This document shows, one piece after another, positions 52,509 to 62,875 of a stretch of 64,000 nt of DNA. Position numbers and translations under genes: made by a program. Position 1 is the stretch's first letter. Each line of letters begins with the position of its first letter. The notes beneath the pieces were generated by a model. It did no database searches and was not told where the DNA came from. It saw nothing but the letters and a program-made list of their open reading frames with translations. The stretch covers positions 5,332,001 to 5,396,000 of the forward strand of contig NC_067203.1 of NCBI RefSeq assembly GCF_026262505.1. Direction: 5' to 3'. This stretch comes from Trichomonas vaginalis G3. Its lineage: Eukaryota; Parabasalia; Trichomonadida; Trichomonadidae.

Positions 52509-52979
52509 GAGATTTTCGACATCTTAACATTACTCGTTTATTTATTTAAAAATAATTATAGAACCGCTTTTTATTTGTTTATAAACAAAGCTAAACTATC
52601 ATTGCTGACTAAAATCAATTCTTTTCTACCATTTTGTCTACTTAAAATTTATATATTTTAGTTTTTTTTCATATTTATTGTTTTAAATCAATAAATCAAC
52701 AGAATTGAAAGCTAAATCATACAGACATGATCACGCCATTAAAACAAGATCATTACACTGCATGATATAACTAATATTTATCTCAAAATAAGAAAAAGTC
52801 GTATTTGCTGAATTTGGATATGGAACATCACATCATGCATGCTAGCATATCCATTTTGGAATGAATAGAAGCTTATATAGTTATTCATTTTAGTTTCTAT
52901 ATTTTTTTATCAAAAATTTTATAGAAAATTTGAATAGTTTACACAATTTTTGTTCGTTTCTTTGGAGCTCTAACTAAAA
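52509..52979. other. Gene-free stretch
   Basis: AT-rich; ACATGATCACGCC, GCATGCTAGCATATCC short palindromic bits; nothing called. Confidence 0.5.
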
Positions 52980-55900
52980 ATGTCAGCGACTATGAAGATG
53001 CTCCGAAAAATTCATGAACAAAATGAAAGAGAAAGTGTTGTTAAAGAACTTATTTCACTCAGACCAATTACACCTGTTGAAATCAGGGCTTCACACCCAT
53101 TTGAAACTGTCTATAATGATTTCAACCCACCTCCAATTCCAGTTGATCAATTTGCACCATACTTATCAAGGAAACTTACAATGAAACGAAATCAAAAGAT
53201 CGAAAAAATGAAAATGCAAAATACTGTTGCTCAGCCAACATTTGTTCTCACAAATAGCGTAACGCAAGATACAGAAGAAGAAAAAGAAACCAAATCTAAT
53301 ACATCTGTTAAAACTCAACCACAACCACAAACAAATCCACCAAATCCGACAACATTAGTTCCAGCGTCATCAAGAACTACAGATAAAAGCTTCCTTTTAC
53401 ACAGTGGACGCCATTTACAGCAGCATCTTAAAATGGAAGAGTGTTTTGATAAAATTGTTTCTGGCTGTTCATCAATGCCATTACATAGACTCTTTGAAAC
53501 AACGTTACAAGTGTATTTTCTTGCAGAAAAAGTACTGTTTTATCATGATGTTTCCTCTGTAAAAGTTTTATATTGTCCATCAACTACAACTTATTGTCCG
53601 CATGGCAGCGGCCTTGTTGGATATACGCAGTTTGTAAGGAAAACATTAAATATTCCGATCGCAAATGAACATATTTCTTACGATTACAAAACTGAATACG
53701 CTAATTGTCCACCTGATGCCCATGTCTTAGTTTTTCCACTCTACGATGGATCTTCTCATGTTAAGTGTATAGTTGAAGTTATTAGAAATGGAAAATCCCC
53801 AACTTTTACCGAAGATGATGAAAGATTTGTTGAATATTTCCAAAACAAATGCAAGATATACTCACGATGGCTATTCCAACCAGTTCTTGATGACCAATTC
53901 GCCTCAGATCTTATGCAAACTTGTCGTCTTGGCCAATTTGTCGAATCAATTCGCGACAAACTCTGCAAATTGTTCTCTTGTCGTAGCGCAGAGATCTGGA
54001 TGCTTCATAAAGAGAAAGACCAGATATTCCAATACCAACCAAACAAAGACCAACCAATTTTAATTCCACCAAATGACACCGGCATTCCAGGATTTTCGCT
54101 TCGAAAGGAGATTCCTGTATCATGTATCTCATGCCGCGTCCACTCAGCATACAACGAAAAGATAGATGGAAACGGAGATTATTCTGTTTTATCAATTCCA
54201 GTCAGAGATCCAAATATGCCAGTTACTTATGCTATAGTTCTTCGAGGCAAGCGTATCCCACAGTTTTTCACCGATTACGATGAGAAAATCCTTGCAAGAG
54301 TTGCAGGATATTGTATTGCTTCACTAACAAGTGCCGAAATTGTCGAAAAGAACCACATGGCACTTGAAGAATCCCTCAGACAACAAAAACGTCTCAGATC
54401 TTTGCTCGAAGTCGCTGAAACTTTATCCGGCCAATTAAGAATGGACGTTTTGATTCCGAATATCATGAGCAGAGCATGCGATCTTGTTAAGGCAGATAGA
54501 TGCTCACTCTTCCTCGTTAACGATTCCCATGATAAGCTTCAGATGACTTTCGGCGCTGGTCTGAAAAATACAATTGAGATTCCTATCAACGCTGGTATCG
54601 TCGGATGGTCAGCAACTAAAGGAGAAATCCTTAATATTAAAGATGCGTACGACGATCCGAGATTTAACAGAGGAACAGATCTTGCAACAGGATATCGTAC
54701 GTTAACTATCCTTTCTGTGCCAATTTTCGATGACAAGAAGGGTATTAGAGGTGTTACTGAAATGATTAACAAGTTGGATGGTGTTTTCACTGAAGACGAT
54801 GAAAAATTAATCCAAATTTTCAACGTTTTCTGCGGAATTTCAATTGAAAACGCCAGATTGTACAGAGCATCATTAGATCTTACCATGCAACTCCATTCCT
54901 TCAGAGATATTTCCGCTTCAATGGCCCAATCTCAGACAATTAAGAAATTACTTGAAGAAATCATCAAAAACACAAGAACTGTTATTGGTGCAGTCTACGC
55001 TAATTTCTATTTATGCGAGAATGGCCAGATCTTGTTTACTCCTTATGTTCAAGATGAAGATATTGATGAAACCTCCAAAAAGGCACAACAAATCCGCGAA
55101 GGTCGTACAAAAGAAGATAGCTTAGGTGTTAAGCGCGCAATCATCGCAAAACTCATGTTAGGCGATGAATCAGAATACGATGCCGAAGAAAAGAAAGAAG
55201 AAGAGATGAGAAACAAAGTAATCACGAAATGCGTTAACACTAAAGAGTCAGCGATGTTAAACAACGATGATTACGAGAAATCTCTAATTTGTGTTCCTAT
55301 TTTAAGTTCAGACAGAGTTGTTATGGGTGCTGTTTTAATGAGATGGAAGAAATCACAACAGAAGTTCACACAAGATGATTTGAAACTTCTTGAGTCATAT
55401 TCAGTTTTCTTGAGTTTGTCTTTAGAAAGATTTAAACTTAAGAACATCGCACAATTAGGTTCTCTTGAAGTTGAAATGCAAAACGTCATGTCTAATGAAG
55501 AACGTGGTGAAATGAGAGTTCCTACGAAACTTCTTATGTCAGATGAAGAATGTGGTGCTTTGTTATTGCGTAATTTCGAATCAACAGAATGGAAAGGAAT
55601 GGCATTGTTCAAAGTCGCATTCAATATTTTCAATACTTTCAATTTATTCAAAAAATTCAAGATTTCTGCATCATGTTTCTTCTCATTTTTGTTTGAGATG
55701 AAGAATTCATATCTTCCTGTTCCATACCACAACTTCACACATGCGATTGATACTATGCAATTCATGGCACATGTCATTATTTTGTGTGGTTTGAAAGATG
55801 TTTTGACACAGAAAGAAATCTTGATTTTGTTAGTTGCATGTATTTGTCATGATGCAAATCATGATGGATTCTCTAACAACTATAATTATAAAGCACAAAC

Positions 55901-56621
55901 ACCATTATCTATTTTGTTCAAAGGTCAAAGTGTCTTAGAAACACATCATTGCTCTGTTTCAATCACTATTCTTTCTAAAGATGAATCTGCACTTTTCAAT
56001 AACTTCCCAGATGACGAAATCGCCAGTGTTTGGACATTGTTCATTGATCTTGTGATGGCCACAGATATGTCAAAGCATTTCGATATTGTCGATGAGATGC
56101 GTGAGTACTTGGCTATGGGATTGACATGGAAGGATCATCCTAAAGGACGATTGTTGTTCATGAAACTATTAATCAAAGCAGCCGATATTTCTAACTGTGT
56201 CCGCGAGTTCGAAACAGCCGATCGATGGGCAGATGTTCTTTGCGAAGAGTTCTTCAGACAAGGTGATCTTGAACGAGCACTTGGCATGGAATACGATGGT
56301 CCTCTTCACGAACGACAACATTTGAACAAACAAAAGTCACAGTTAGGATTCTATAAAAGTGTTGCATTACCTCTTTATTTGTTGATGGAACGAATCGAAC
56401 CAGGATTTTCTGTTTTTGTTACAAATGTTAAGAACAACATGGAGAAGTGGGCCGCTACTAAGAAAGAGAAAGATGATCTGGAGCGTATTGAGAAAGAGAA
56501 GGAAGAAGAAGAGAAACGAAAGCGTGAAGAACTTAAAGCAGTTGAAGAAGCACAAAAGAAAGACATGGAACAAATGGCGAAAGCGAAAGCAGAGAAAGAA
56601 AAACAAAAGATCAAATATTAA
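52980..56621 (+). CDS. Cyclic-nucleotide phosphodiesterase with tandem GAF domains
   Basis: A 1213-residue protein from the ATG at 52980. Residues 1-150 are low complexity (Pro, Thr, Gln). GAF-type domains follow at about 165-300, 305-455, 470-630 and 640-820; the third is clearest (DLVKADRCSLFLVND ... GIVGWSATKGEILNI ... DDPRFN ... LSVPIFD). The catalytic class I PDE domain spans about 900-1150: YHNFTHAID with His917 and His921, CHDANHDG with His957 and Asp958 (metal site), ETHHCSVS, LVMATDMSKHF, KAADISN, and Q..FYKS...PLY. All metal ligands are present. It should hydrolyse cAMP or cGMP, with GAF domains sensing nucleotides or mediating dimerisation. The Lys/Glu-rich tail is coiled coil. Confidence 0.92.
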   Translation: MSATMKMLRKIHEQNERESVVKELISLRPITPVEIRASHPFETVYNDFNPPPIPVDQFAPYLSRKLTMKRNQKIEKMKMQNTVAQPTFVLTNSVTQDTEEEKETKSNTSVKTQPQPQTNPPNPTTLVPASSRTTDKSFLLHSGRHLQQHLKMEECFDKIVSGCSSMPLHRLFETTLQVYFLAEKVLFYHDVSSVKVLYCPSTTTYCPHGSGLVGYTQFVRKTLNIPIANEHISYDYKTEYANCPPDAHVLVFPLYDGSSHVKCIVEVIRNGKSPTFTEDDERFVEYFQNKCKIYSRWLFQPVLDDQFASDLMQTCRLGQFVESIRDKLCKLFSCRSAEIWMLHKEKDQIFQYQPNKDQPILIPPNDTGIPGFSLRKEIPVSCISCRVHSAYNEKIDGNGDYSVLSIPVRDPNMPVTYAIVLRGKRIPQFFTDYDEKILARVAGYCIASLTSAEIVEKNHMALEESLRQQKRLRSLLEVAETLSGQLRMDVLIPNIMSRACDLVKADRCSLFLVNDSHDKLQMTFGAGLKNTIEIPINAGIVGWSATKGEILNIKDAYDDPRFNRGTDLATGYRTLTILSVPIFDDKKGIRGVTEMINKLDGVFTEDDEKLIQIFNVFCGISIENARLYRASLDLTMQLHSFRDISASMAQSQTIKKLLEEIIKNTRTVIGAVYANFYLCENGQILFTPYVQDEDIDETSKKAQQIREGRTKEDSLGVKRAIIAKLMLGDESEYDAEEKKEEEMRNKVITKCVNTKESAMLNNDDYEKSLICVPILSSDRVVMGAVLMRWKKSQQKFTQDDLKLLESYSVFLSLSLERFKLKNIAQLGSLEVEMQNVMSNEERGEMRVPTKLLMSDEECGALLLRNFESTEWKGMALFKVAFNIFNTFNLFKKFKISASCFFSFLFEMKNSYLPVPYHNFTHAIDTMQFMAHVIILCGLKDVLTQKEILILLVACICHDANHDGFSNNYNYKAQTPLSILFKGQSVLETHHCSVSITILSKDESALFNNFPDDEIASVWTLFIDLVMATDMSKHFDIVDEMREYLAMGLTWKDHPKGRLLFMKLLIKAADISNCVREFETADRWADVLCEEFFRQGDLERALGMEYDGPLHERQHLNKQKSQLGFYKSVALPLYLLMERIEPGFSVFVTNVKNNMEKWAATKKEKDDLERIEKEKEEEEKRKREELKAVEEAQKKDMEQMAKAKAEKEKQKIKY

Positions 56622-57083
56622 TTTCATATTTATATTTTTTAATATTTTCATATATTTTTTTGTTTGAGAAATGAAAAGAAATCTTAGTTTTATTTGTCGT
56701 AAAATTAAATTTCATTGTATTTATATTTTGAAACAAAATCAATTACTTTTTCATTCTTATGATTCTTCGCAATCTAAATCTTCATTGAGAGGAAAGATTA
56801 AATATTCATTAACAAATATTTGTGAAAATTGCATCATCATGAAAGGCATACTCAATATTAAAATTGCAATTATTCAATTTTATAAATCCAAGTTTTGAAA
56901 TGAAGTATATTTAAAGAGACATTTAACTTTTGCACAGTATTTACGCAATATGTGTTTAGATGTTCATTTGCAAACGATTTTACATTGTTAAGGAAGACTG
57001 GGTAAAAGTCATTATTTCTTTTTTTTCGGATGATTTTCGATTATTTTGAATTGTAAAATGTCAAAAATAATTTGTGAAAAAAT
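56622..57083. other. Gene-free stretch
   Basis: AT-rich 3' flank of the phosphodiesterase gene; nothing called. Confidence 0.55.
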
Positions 57084-57101
57084 TTAAGGGTGCACCCTTA
57101 A
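57084..57101. repeat. Perfect palindrome TTAAGGGTGCACCCTTAA, back-to-back element ends
   Basis: The 18 bp equal two ends of the TTAA/GGGTGCAC family joined head to head: TTAA, GGGTGCAC sharing its core with GTGCACCC, TTAA. This could be a deletion remnant of an element that kept only its tips, or the footprint of excision. It lies 20-60 bp before the start of a truncated surface-protein gene. Confidence 0.7.
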
Positions 57102-57109
57102 TAAATTAT

Positions 57110-58071
57110 AAATTTCTAATAACATATGGGATACTACAATAGTGGATATTCTGAAAGAATATCTACTATATCTGCATTTACTAGAACTACTGGTCAATTT
57201 TTTCGTTGACAGTTGCTTCTTCAATACTTTCACAAGTCAAGTTATCCAAATTACATCCTCAAGTGACACAACAAAATTTCTCGGATATTTAACATCATTT
57301 TACAACATATCATCAAGCACAGATGGCTCTTCAATTTCATTTAAAAATAAAGGCTCATCTGTCCTTTATAAGATTTGTGGAATTAAATCAGTTGCAACTG
57401 ATCAAACAAATTTCGCACGAATTGAAGTTTCACAGTTATCAAGTAACTTAAACTACTTAGAAATGTGCACACTGTCAGACTGTAGAGTCATCGATCAAGG
57501 AAATGATATTGTTGATTTGTATTATGGCAATTTTCTTGAGAAAAATACAAATTTATCAAAATCAAACACACGATTTGATACATCACTTGAACTCCATTCA
57601 AATCCAACATCAGCAATTTCATTTTGTACATTTGCAGAAAATACTGCAAAACAACAACAGACATTCGTTTTACAAAATTCTTATGATATTTTTATTAGCA
57701 AATGTAATATAATCAAACAAAATATTATTTCTTCATTATATGGAATATTTTATCTCTATGAAAATGCAAAAGCAACTATATCTGATTGCATTTTCAAAGA
57801 TAATTTAGTTTCAACAATTGCTTATGTATCTTCAGGCTGTTCATTGGTTTTAAATAGTTGTTATATTGATTCATCATCCATTTCATTTAGTGTTGATGGA
57901 TCTTTAAATAAAAGTAATATGAAAACACAAAGTTTTAATAATTTTATTGATCATCTTGTTTTTGATCGCTGTCAAGCCGAATATTTATTTGTTGCGAGAA
58001 CAAATATATTAGGAATCTACATTCATTATATAGAAATAATGCTTGTAAACATATTTAATATTATTAGTTAA
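57110..58071 (+). pseudogene. Pmp-like beta-helix surface protein fragment
   Basis: A 5' frame near 57133-57205 reads YYNSGYSERISTISAFTRTTGQFF, and the main frame, from about 57200, reads VDSCFFNTFTSQVIQITSSSD, continuing to 58071. Together they match the start of trichomonad Pmp-like proteins, whose coils carry repeated S/N-C-x-F and D-C-I-F motifs (ISDCIFKDN, SFNNFIDHLVFDRC). There is a frameshift near the T run at 57198-57203, no ATG and no signal peptide, and the 3' end lacks the remaining coils, sandwich repeats and membrane anchor. It ends NILGIYIHYIEIMLVNIF, another hydrophobic stretch. A dead fragment directly after a palindromic TTAA-element tip. Confidence 0.7.
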
Positions 58072-58438
58072 CGTGTAATAATAAACATTTAATATTTTTT
58101 AGTTGATATTTTTTCCTTTGAATGATACAATGAAAATGAGTTTATCAATCAAAAACCTGTCAATGAATTGAAAATCTGAAATTATATTCGAAGATTCCAA
58201 AGTAATATAGTTATTACATATCCTTTTATAAATATAGCGATACATATACTGATACTGAATAATTAATATAGATAAAATGGAAAATCAGATAATTAATTTC
58301 ATCATATTTCTTATCCAATCCTTTCAAAAATGAAGAAATTAATTATAAAAATCGTTACAAGATAAGATGTAAGAAGTTATTTTTTCTAGATGAAGTGAAG
58401 TATAATAAAAAAACCATTTTAGGAAAGTAAAAAAAAGT
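58072..58438. other. Gene-free stretch
   Basis: AT-rich; nothing recognised. Confidence 0.55.
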
Positions 58439-59884
58439 ATGAATATCATCACAAAAAAGTATCTCGTGATCGAGTGGGGTAATGATATTAAAGACAAAGA
58501 ACCTTTTTCTTTCTGTATCAATGACAAGAGAATAGAATTATCGAAGCACGTTTCAATCATGATTTCGAAAGTTGTTCATGATGAATATTTACGTGATAGT
58601 TCAATTAAAACAGTTAATAAATATTTGAATCTATCATGTAACAACACGATAGACATCATTTCTGAATTTTTGAAAACAGGTGTTCTCAGGTTTGAAAACG
58701 ATCGATCACACAATCGCGATTTATTCGAATTCAGCAGCACATTCGGCATCGAATACATAACAAACATATTTTGTGAGTTTGTTAAGACAACATATCAAGA
58801 AATCAACGAAGAAAGCTTTTACGATATCTTCGATTGTGCAAGAGTACAAAACGATACAAATAAGATTAACGAGTGTATTTCGTTCTTTGCATCAAGAATG
58901 TTTGATCTTGAAGAAGGATATAAGATCAAAACTATCAAACGATATGGATATGACTTTTTCGAGAGTGTTTTGAAATCAGAATCTCTTAAAATATCAAATG
59001 AAGACTCATTGATCGATACAATCATGAGTTTGAGTGAATACAATAATTCATTCTTCTCTATTGTTGAACATGTCAGAGTTGAATTCTGCAACAATAATTC
59101 TATCAAATCTATCAAAAACTTCTCAGTTAAACACGGTTTCGAATCTATCACAACAGAAGTATTCGAACGTGCACTCATCAATCGTTCTCAAATTCCTCAC
59201 AATCTCACACTATCGAACACAAACTACATTTATAAACCAGAAATAAATCCACCAAAACTCAAAATCTCTAACACAAATTATTTTAGTCGAGAAACTATTC
59301 TTAATAAATTCGAAATCTCTAACATCGAAGGACACCACAAAATTGATAACTCTTATGAAAACACAAGAAAATTAAGAAATCTGAGAAAGACGAAAGATGA
59401 TTTTGAACAAATTTATAAAATTCTTGAAACAGCATCAAATGAAGGAGATCTTTCAACAATCAAATTTGCAGTTGATGAAAAATATTGTGATGTTTGTGAT
59501 CAATATGGATATAATATGATTCTTGAAGCAGCATGGCAAAATAATTTAAATCTTGTCAAACATTTATTTAATCATGGTGCAGATATAAGAAGTAGAACTA
59601 ATGATAAATGGACAGTTCTTCATTTATTTTGTTGTTTTGGAAATCTTGAAGGTGTTAAATTTGCTCTTAACTACATCGATATAAATGATAAAAATATTGA
59701 TAATGAAACACCTTTTCATGCAGCTATCATTTATAACCATGCTGATATCTGTCAATTTCTTATTTCTCAACCAAATATAGATAAAAATGCTAAAAGCAAA
59801 GATAACGAAACTTTTCTTCAATATGCAATACATCACAATAAACAAAATATTGTAGATATCCTTCGCAAAAATGGATACACATAA
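58439..59884 (+). CDS. BTB-like / BACK-like protein with C-terminal ankyrin repeats
   Basis: A complete 481-residue protein from the ATG at 58439. Residues about 18-110 resemble a divergent BTB/POZ fold: FSFCINDKRIELSKHVSIMISKVV, then DIISEFLKTGVLRFEND. Residues about 115-230 are helical, like a BACK domain (FYDIFDCARVQNDTNKINECISF). A Ser/Asn-rich linker follows, then four ankyrin repeats from about 335 (YNMILEAAWQNNLNLVKHLF, WTVLHLFCCFGNLEGVKFAL, ETPFHAAIIYNHADICQFL, ETFLQYAIHHNKQNIVDIL). BTB-BACK proteins often serve as cullin-3 substrate adaptors; that role here is inference. Unlike the two other ankyrin loci in the window this one is intact. Confidence 0.8.
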   Translation: MNIITKKYLVIEWGNDIKDKEPFSFCINDKRIELSKHVSIMISKVVHDEYLRDSSIKTVNKYLNLSCNNTIDIISEFLKTGVLRFENDRSHNRDLFEFSSTFGIEYITNIFCEFVKTTYQEINEESFYDIFDCARVQNDTNKINECISFFASRMFDLEEGYKIKTIKRYGYDFFESVLKSESLKISNEDSLIDTIMSLSEYNNSFFSIVEHVRVEFCNNNSIKSIKNFSVKHGFESITTEVFERALINRSQIPHNLTLSNTNYIYKPEINPPKLKISNTNYFSRETILNKFEISNIEGHHKIDNSYENTRKLRNLRKTKDDFEQIYKILETASNEGDLSTIKFAVDEKYCDVCDQYGYNMILEAAWQNNLNLVKHLFNHGADIRSRTNDKWTVLHLFCCFGNLEGVKFALNYIDINDKNIDNETPFHAAIIYNHADICQFLISQPNIDKNAKSKDNETFLQYAIHHNKQNIVDILRKNGYT

Positions 59885-60856
59885 TAACTTATGTTTGATT
59901 ATCTAATTTTTATTTTTATTCTAATTTCTATCTCATAAAGAAAAAGTTTCTTAAAATAGATCATGACCACATTTCATATATATTTAATTGCTTTTTTCTT
60001 GTTTTTCAGGCATCGTAAATTAAAAAGTGAATTGAGTAGCAAAATGCTTTAAACTGACTCATTTGAAAATATCACATATGATCAATGTTGTGTAAATTCA
60101 ATTATAAGAAGATGAAACTTGAATATTTCATTTAATTAATTTTTTTGATACATTGCAATATTTAATTAACACAATTTCAGGCATCATGACTAGTAAGTAG
60201 TTTCTGAAGTTTGGAGTATTTAATGCAGCTATTAAAATTTGATGAAAGGTTGTAAATTTGAATTAACCCTAATAGATAATGGCTATACCATACCAGCTAG
60301 GAGTGTTAATCTGCTTCTGAAAATCATCAGAAATTTCACTTCTGGAAATAAAGAAAAGCAAAGTTTTGAGAAGGAATATAACGTTTTTAATTACTTTTTC
60401 TAACAAAAAATTATCCAATACGACAATGATCAAAAATGCCGGTATCACATCTATATACATTTGTTTTGCGATTAATTTGAATAATTATATGTTTGACCAC
60501 AAAGTATTCAAAAAAAAAACAACAATTCCTTCAATAGAAATTACTTTATGTATCAATAGCCAATAAAGCATTTCGAAATTGAAGCAAAATCAATGTCACA
60601 TTTATCTGATTAATTTGTAATATTTCTTCTTTAAACCCATTAATTATTAAAATTATCCAAACCAAATTTTCGAATAAATTTTTTTGAATATAAAAATTTG
60701 ATTTTAATAGAAAAACTGGAAATCTGAATCAGAATTGCACAATATGCAATATTGATTTTTAGATCCAAAGAGTTTTGATAAGATTGAGGGCTCCGATTAA
60801 CTTCTTCTGTTCTCAATTTGTGGGAGTATTCAATTTTGGGACTAATCAAACTTGTG
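59885..60856. other. Gene-free stretch
   Basis: AT-rich. GTTTTTCAGGCATC and ATTTCAGGCATCATG occur at 60004 and 60176, a short near repeat. No frame called. Confidence 0.5.
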
Positions 60857-61867
60857 ATGCAACATATTGCCAACGGAATGCTCTTTCCTAATACTGGAAG
60901 CGAATTCGAAAAGATTGCTTTCCTCATTAAGCTCTTAGATCTCAAAGGAGACACATCCAAAATCACACTCAAGACAATGGCAGGAGGAATAACAAATTCT
61001 GTATACATGTTAAAGACTCCTACAAAGAAATCTATTGTCAGAATCTACGGAAATAACACAGAGCAAATCATTGATAGAGTTTCAGAACAAGCTAACATCA
61101 GAAAAGCTAATTTAATCAAAATTTACGCTAGTTTTGATAACGGTATGGTTTGCTCATTCCAAGAAGGCAGAACAATTGATGTACCAATGATGTCTGACCC
61201 GCTCATCTCAGATAAACTTGCTAGAAAGCTTGCTTTGTTACACAAATCCACATATTTTGAAAACAATACAAAGAATATTGTCTTTGACCGTATCTTGAAC
61301 TTTATCAATAAGACTAATCCAGAATTTGAGAAGAATGGAAAGAAAGTCGACATCGAAGCCTTATTACACACATTCTCCATTTTAAAGAACGAAATCACTG
61401 CTTTAATGCGAAACCGCCCTCTTGCTCTTACCCACAATGACCTTCTCTCCGGCAACATCCTCTGGGATGGCGAAGATGTCGGTTTTGTCGATTATGAGTA
61501 TTCTGGCTATACATGGCCTGAATATGATATAGCCAACCACTTCCTTGAGTGGTGCGGGTTCGAGCTTGATCTTACTCGTTTCCCATCCTATCAGCAGCAA
61601 ATTCGTTTCATTAAGATCTATTTGACAAATCTTTACGGCAAGGAACCTGAACAGAAGGAAGTAGAGCAGTGGCAGACCCGTGTTGATAAGCTCGTACACC
61701 TCTCCCATTTGTTCTGGGGCTCATGGGCTTTCTTCCAAGCTGCCAATTCATCTGTTAACTTCCCATATTTCGAATACGGTCTCTGGCGTATAAAGCTTAT
61801 TAACTTTAACTTGCCACTCGAAGAAGGACATCCACTCCTCAAGAATCAATTAGTTACTGTCAACTAA
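60857..61867 (+). CDS. Choline/ethanolamine kinase
   Basis: The ATG at 60857 (MQHIANGMLFPNTGSEF) is chosen because the frame upstream has only TTG. The 336-residue product has the kinase N-lobe with AGGITNSVYML (ATP loop) and SIVRIYGNNTEQIIDR, then the Brenner motif THNDLLSGNILWD (His193-Asn-Asp195) and the choline-kinase motif FVDYEYSGYTWPEYDIANHFLEWCG (Asp212 onward; quoted in two parts as FVDYEYSGYTWP and EYDIANHFLEW). These define the family, which phosphorylates choline or ethanolamine as the first step of the Kennedy pathway. Ethanolamine kinase is as likely as choline kinase. All catalytic residues are present; length is normal. Confidence 0.92.
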   Translation: MQHIANGMLFPNTGSEFEKIAFLIKLLDLKGDTSKITLKTMAGGITNSVYMLKTPTKKSIVRIYGNNTEQIIDRVSEQANIRKANLIKIYASFDNGMVCSFQEGRTIDVPMMSDPLISDKLARKLALLHKSTYFENNTKNIVFDRILNFINKTNPEFEKNGKKVDIEALLHTFSILKNEITALMRNRPLALTHNDLLSGNILWDGEDVGFVDYEYSGYTWPEYDIANHFLEWCGFELDLTRFPSYQQQIRFIKIYLTNLYGKEPEQKEVEQWQTRVDKLVHLSHLFWGSWAFFQAANSSVNFPYFEYGLWRIKLINFNLPLEEGHPLLKNQLVTVN

Positions 61868-62079
61868 TCTATCTTATATATTGTTTTAATAATACTACGT
61901 AAAACTATCTTTAATTAATATCTTTTTCCTGTTTTTTGCAAAAATTTTGATTAATTTTTTCGAAAAATCTCAAATATTTTTAAATTTAGTCATAAAAATC
62001 AAATCTTTAGTGTATAGATATTAATAATTTCATGTTTAATTTATGATTTTTTTGGGTGATTTTTGATCATGTTTTGAAT

Positions 62080-62089
62080 AAAAGTGACA
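62080..62089 (+). promoter_or_regulatory. AAAAGTGACA promoter-like motif
   Basis: Lies 17 bp before the S26 ATG and helps to fix that start, because the longer frame at 62056 would begin upstream of it with GTG. Confidence 0.5.
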
Positions 62090-62106
62090 ACTGGTCGGCC
62101 TTTGAG

Positions 62107-62463
62107 ATGCCAGTTAAGAGAAGAAATCATGGCCGTTCTAAGATGAACCGCGGACATACAAGAACAGTTAATTGCATGAACTGCGGCCGCCAAGTTCCAA
62201 AGGATAAGGCAATCACTCGTTTCGCCATCAAGAATATGGTCGATGCTTCCTCTGCTAAGGATGTTTCCGATGCTTGCATCTATCAGGGCTACGAGCTTCC
62301 AAAGACATACCAGAAGCAGTACTACTGCGTTTCTTGCGCTGTCCACCGCCACGTTGTTCGCCCACGTAACGTCAACGTTCGCCGCAACCGTGTTCCACTC
62401 TTCCTTAAGCTTAGACTTGAGAAGCTCGAACAGCGCAACGCTCAGCGCCTTTCCAAGGAATAA
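62107..62463 (+). CDS. RPS26: 40S ribosomal protein S26 (eS26)
   Basis: A 118-residue basic protein from the ATG at 62107 (MPVKRRNHGRSKMNRGHT). Family marks are VNCMNCGRQVPKDKAI, YYCVSCAVHRHVVR and RRNRVP. The two CxxC pairs, CMNC and CVSC, form the zinc site. eS26 lines the mRNA exit channel of the small ribosomal subunit near the platform. GC content and codon use are markedly higher and more biased than neighbours (cgc, aag, gtc, cca), as expected for a highly expressed gene. The stop TAA is part of TAAA, a possible poly(A) signal. Length is normal (115-119). Confidence 0.97.
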   Translation: MPVKRRNHGRSKMNRGHTRTVNCMNCGRQVPKDKAITRFAIKNMVDASSAKDVSDACIYQGYELPKTYQKQYYCVSCAVHRHVVRPRNVNVRRNRVPLFLKLRLEKLEQRNAQRLSKE

Positions 62464-62875
62464 ATTCTTTTTTTTTGAATTGTAATCAAACAAATCATTG
62501 AATTTATTTAATATTACGATTTGCTTGCTTATTTTAATTGAAATATTACGAAATATTGGAAATAGATTCGAATTATTGAAAATATCATTTCAAATTTCAG
62601 GTAAATAATATGAATTAAGTGAGAATTCACTTTGCATTGACAAATTTTGCAAAAGTGCATAATATATGGCGTATATGACAACTAATTAATAGAAAAAGAT
62701 ATAATTTAGCATAAATATATGCAATAGTATGAATGTAAAAGGTCCTCATGAAGTCAGTTTAATATATGTTGTTTATAATATTATATTGATTGGTGTAAAT
62801 AGTTCAGATGATACAAAATATCGATCTGTCACTTTTTGGGTTTTATTGGGTAGTGAAACAAGAATAGAAAAAAAA
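62464..62875. other. Gene-free stretch
   Basis: AT-rich; a GTCACTTTTT string at 62828-62837, the complement of the promoter-like motif, lies 39 bp before the next ATG. Nothing else. Confidence 0.5.

Noticed and set aside
60818-60856. Longer N-terminus for the choline/ethanolamine kinase
   Set aside because: The frame begins with TTG; the first ATG at 60857 gives a normal-length family member. The same reasoning moved the starts of the genes ending at 6389, 42713, 45048, 48017 and 62463.
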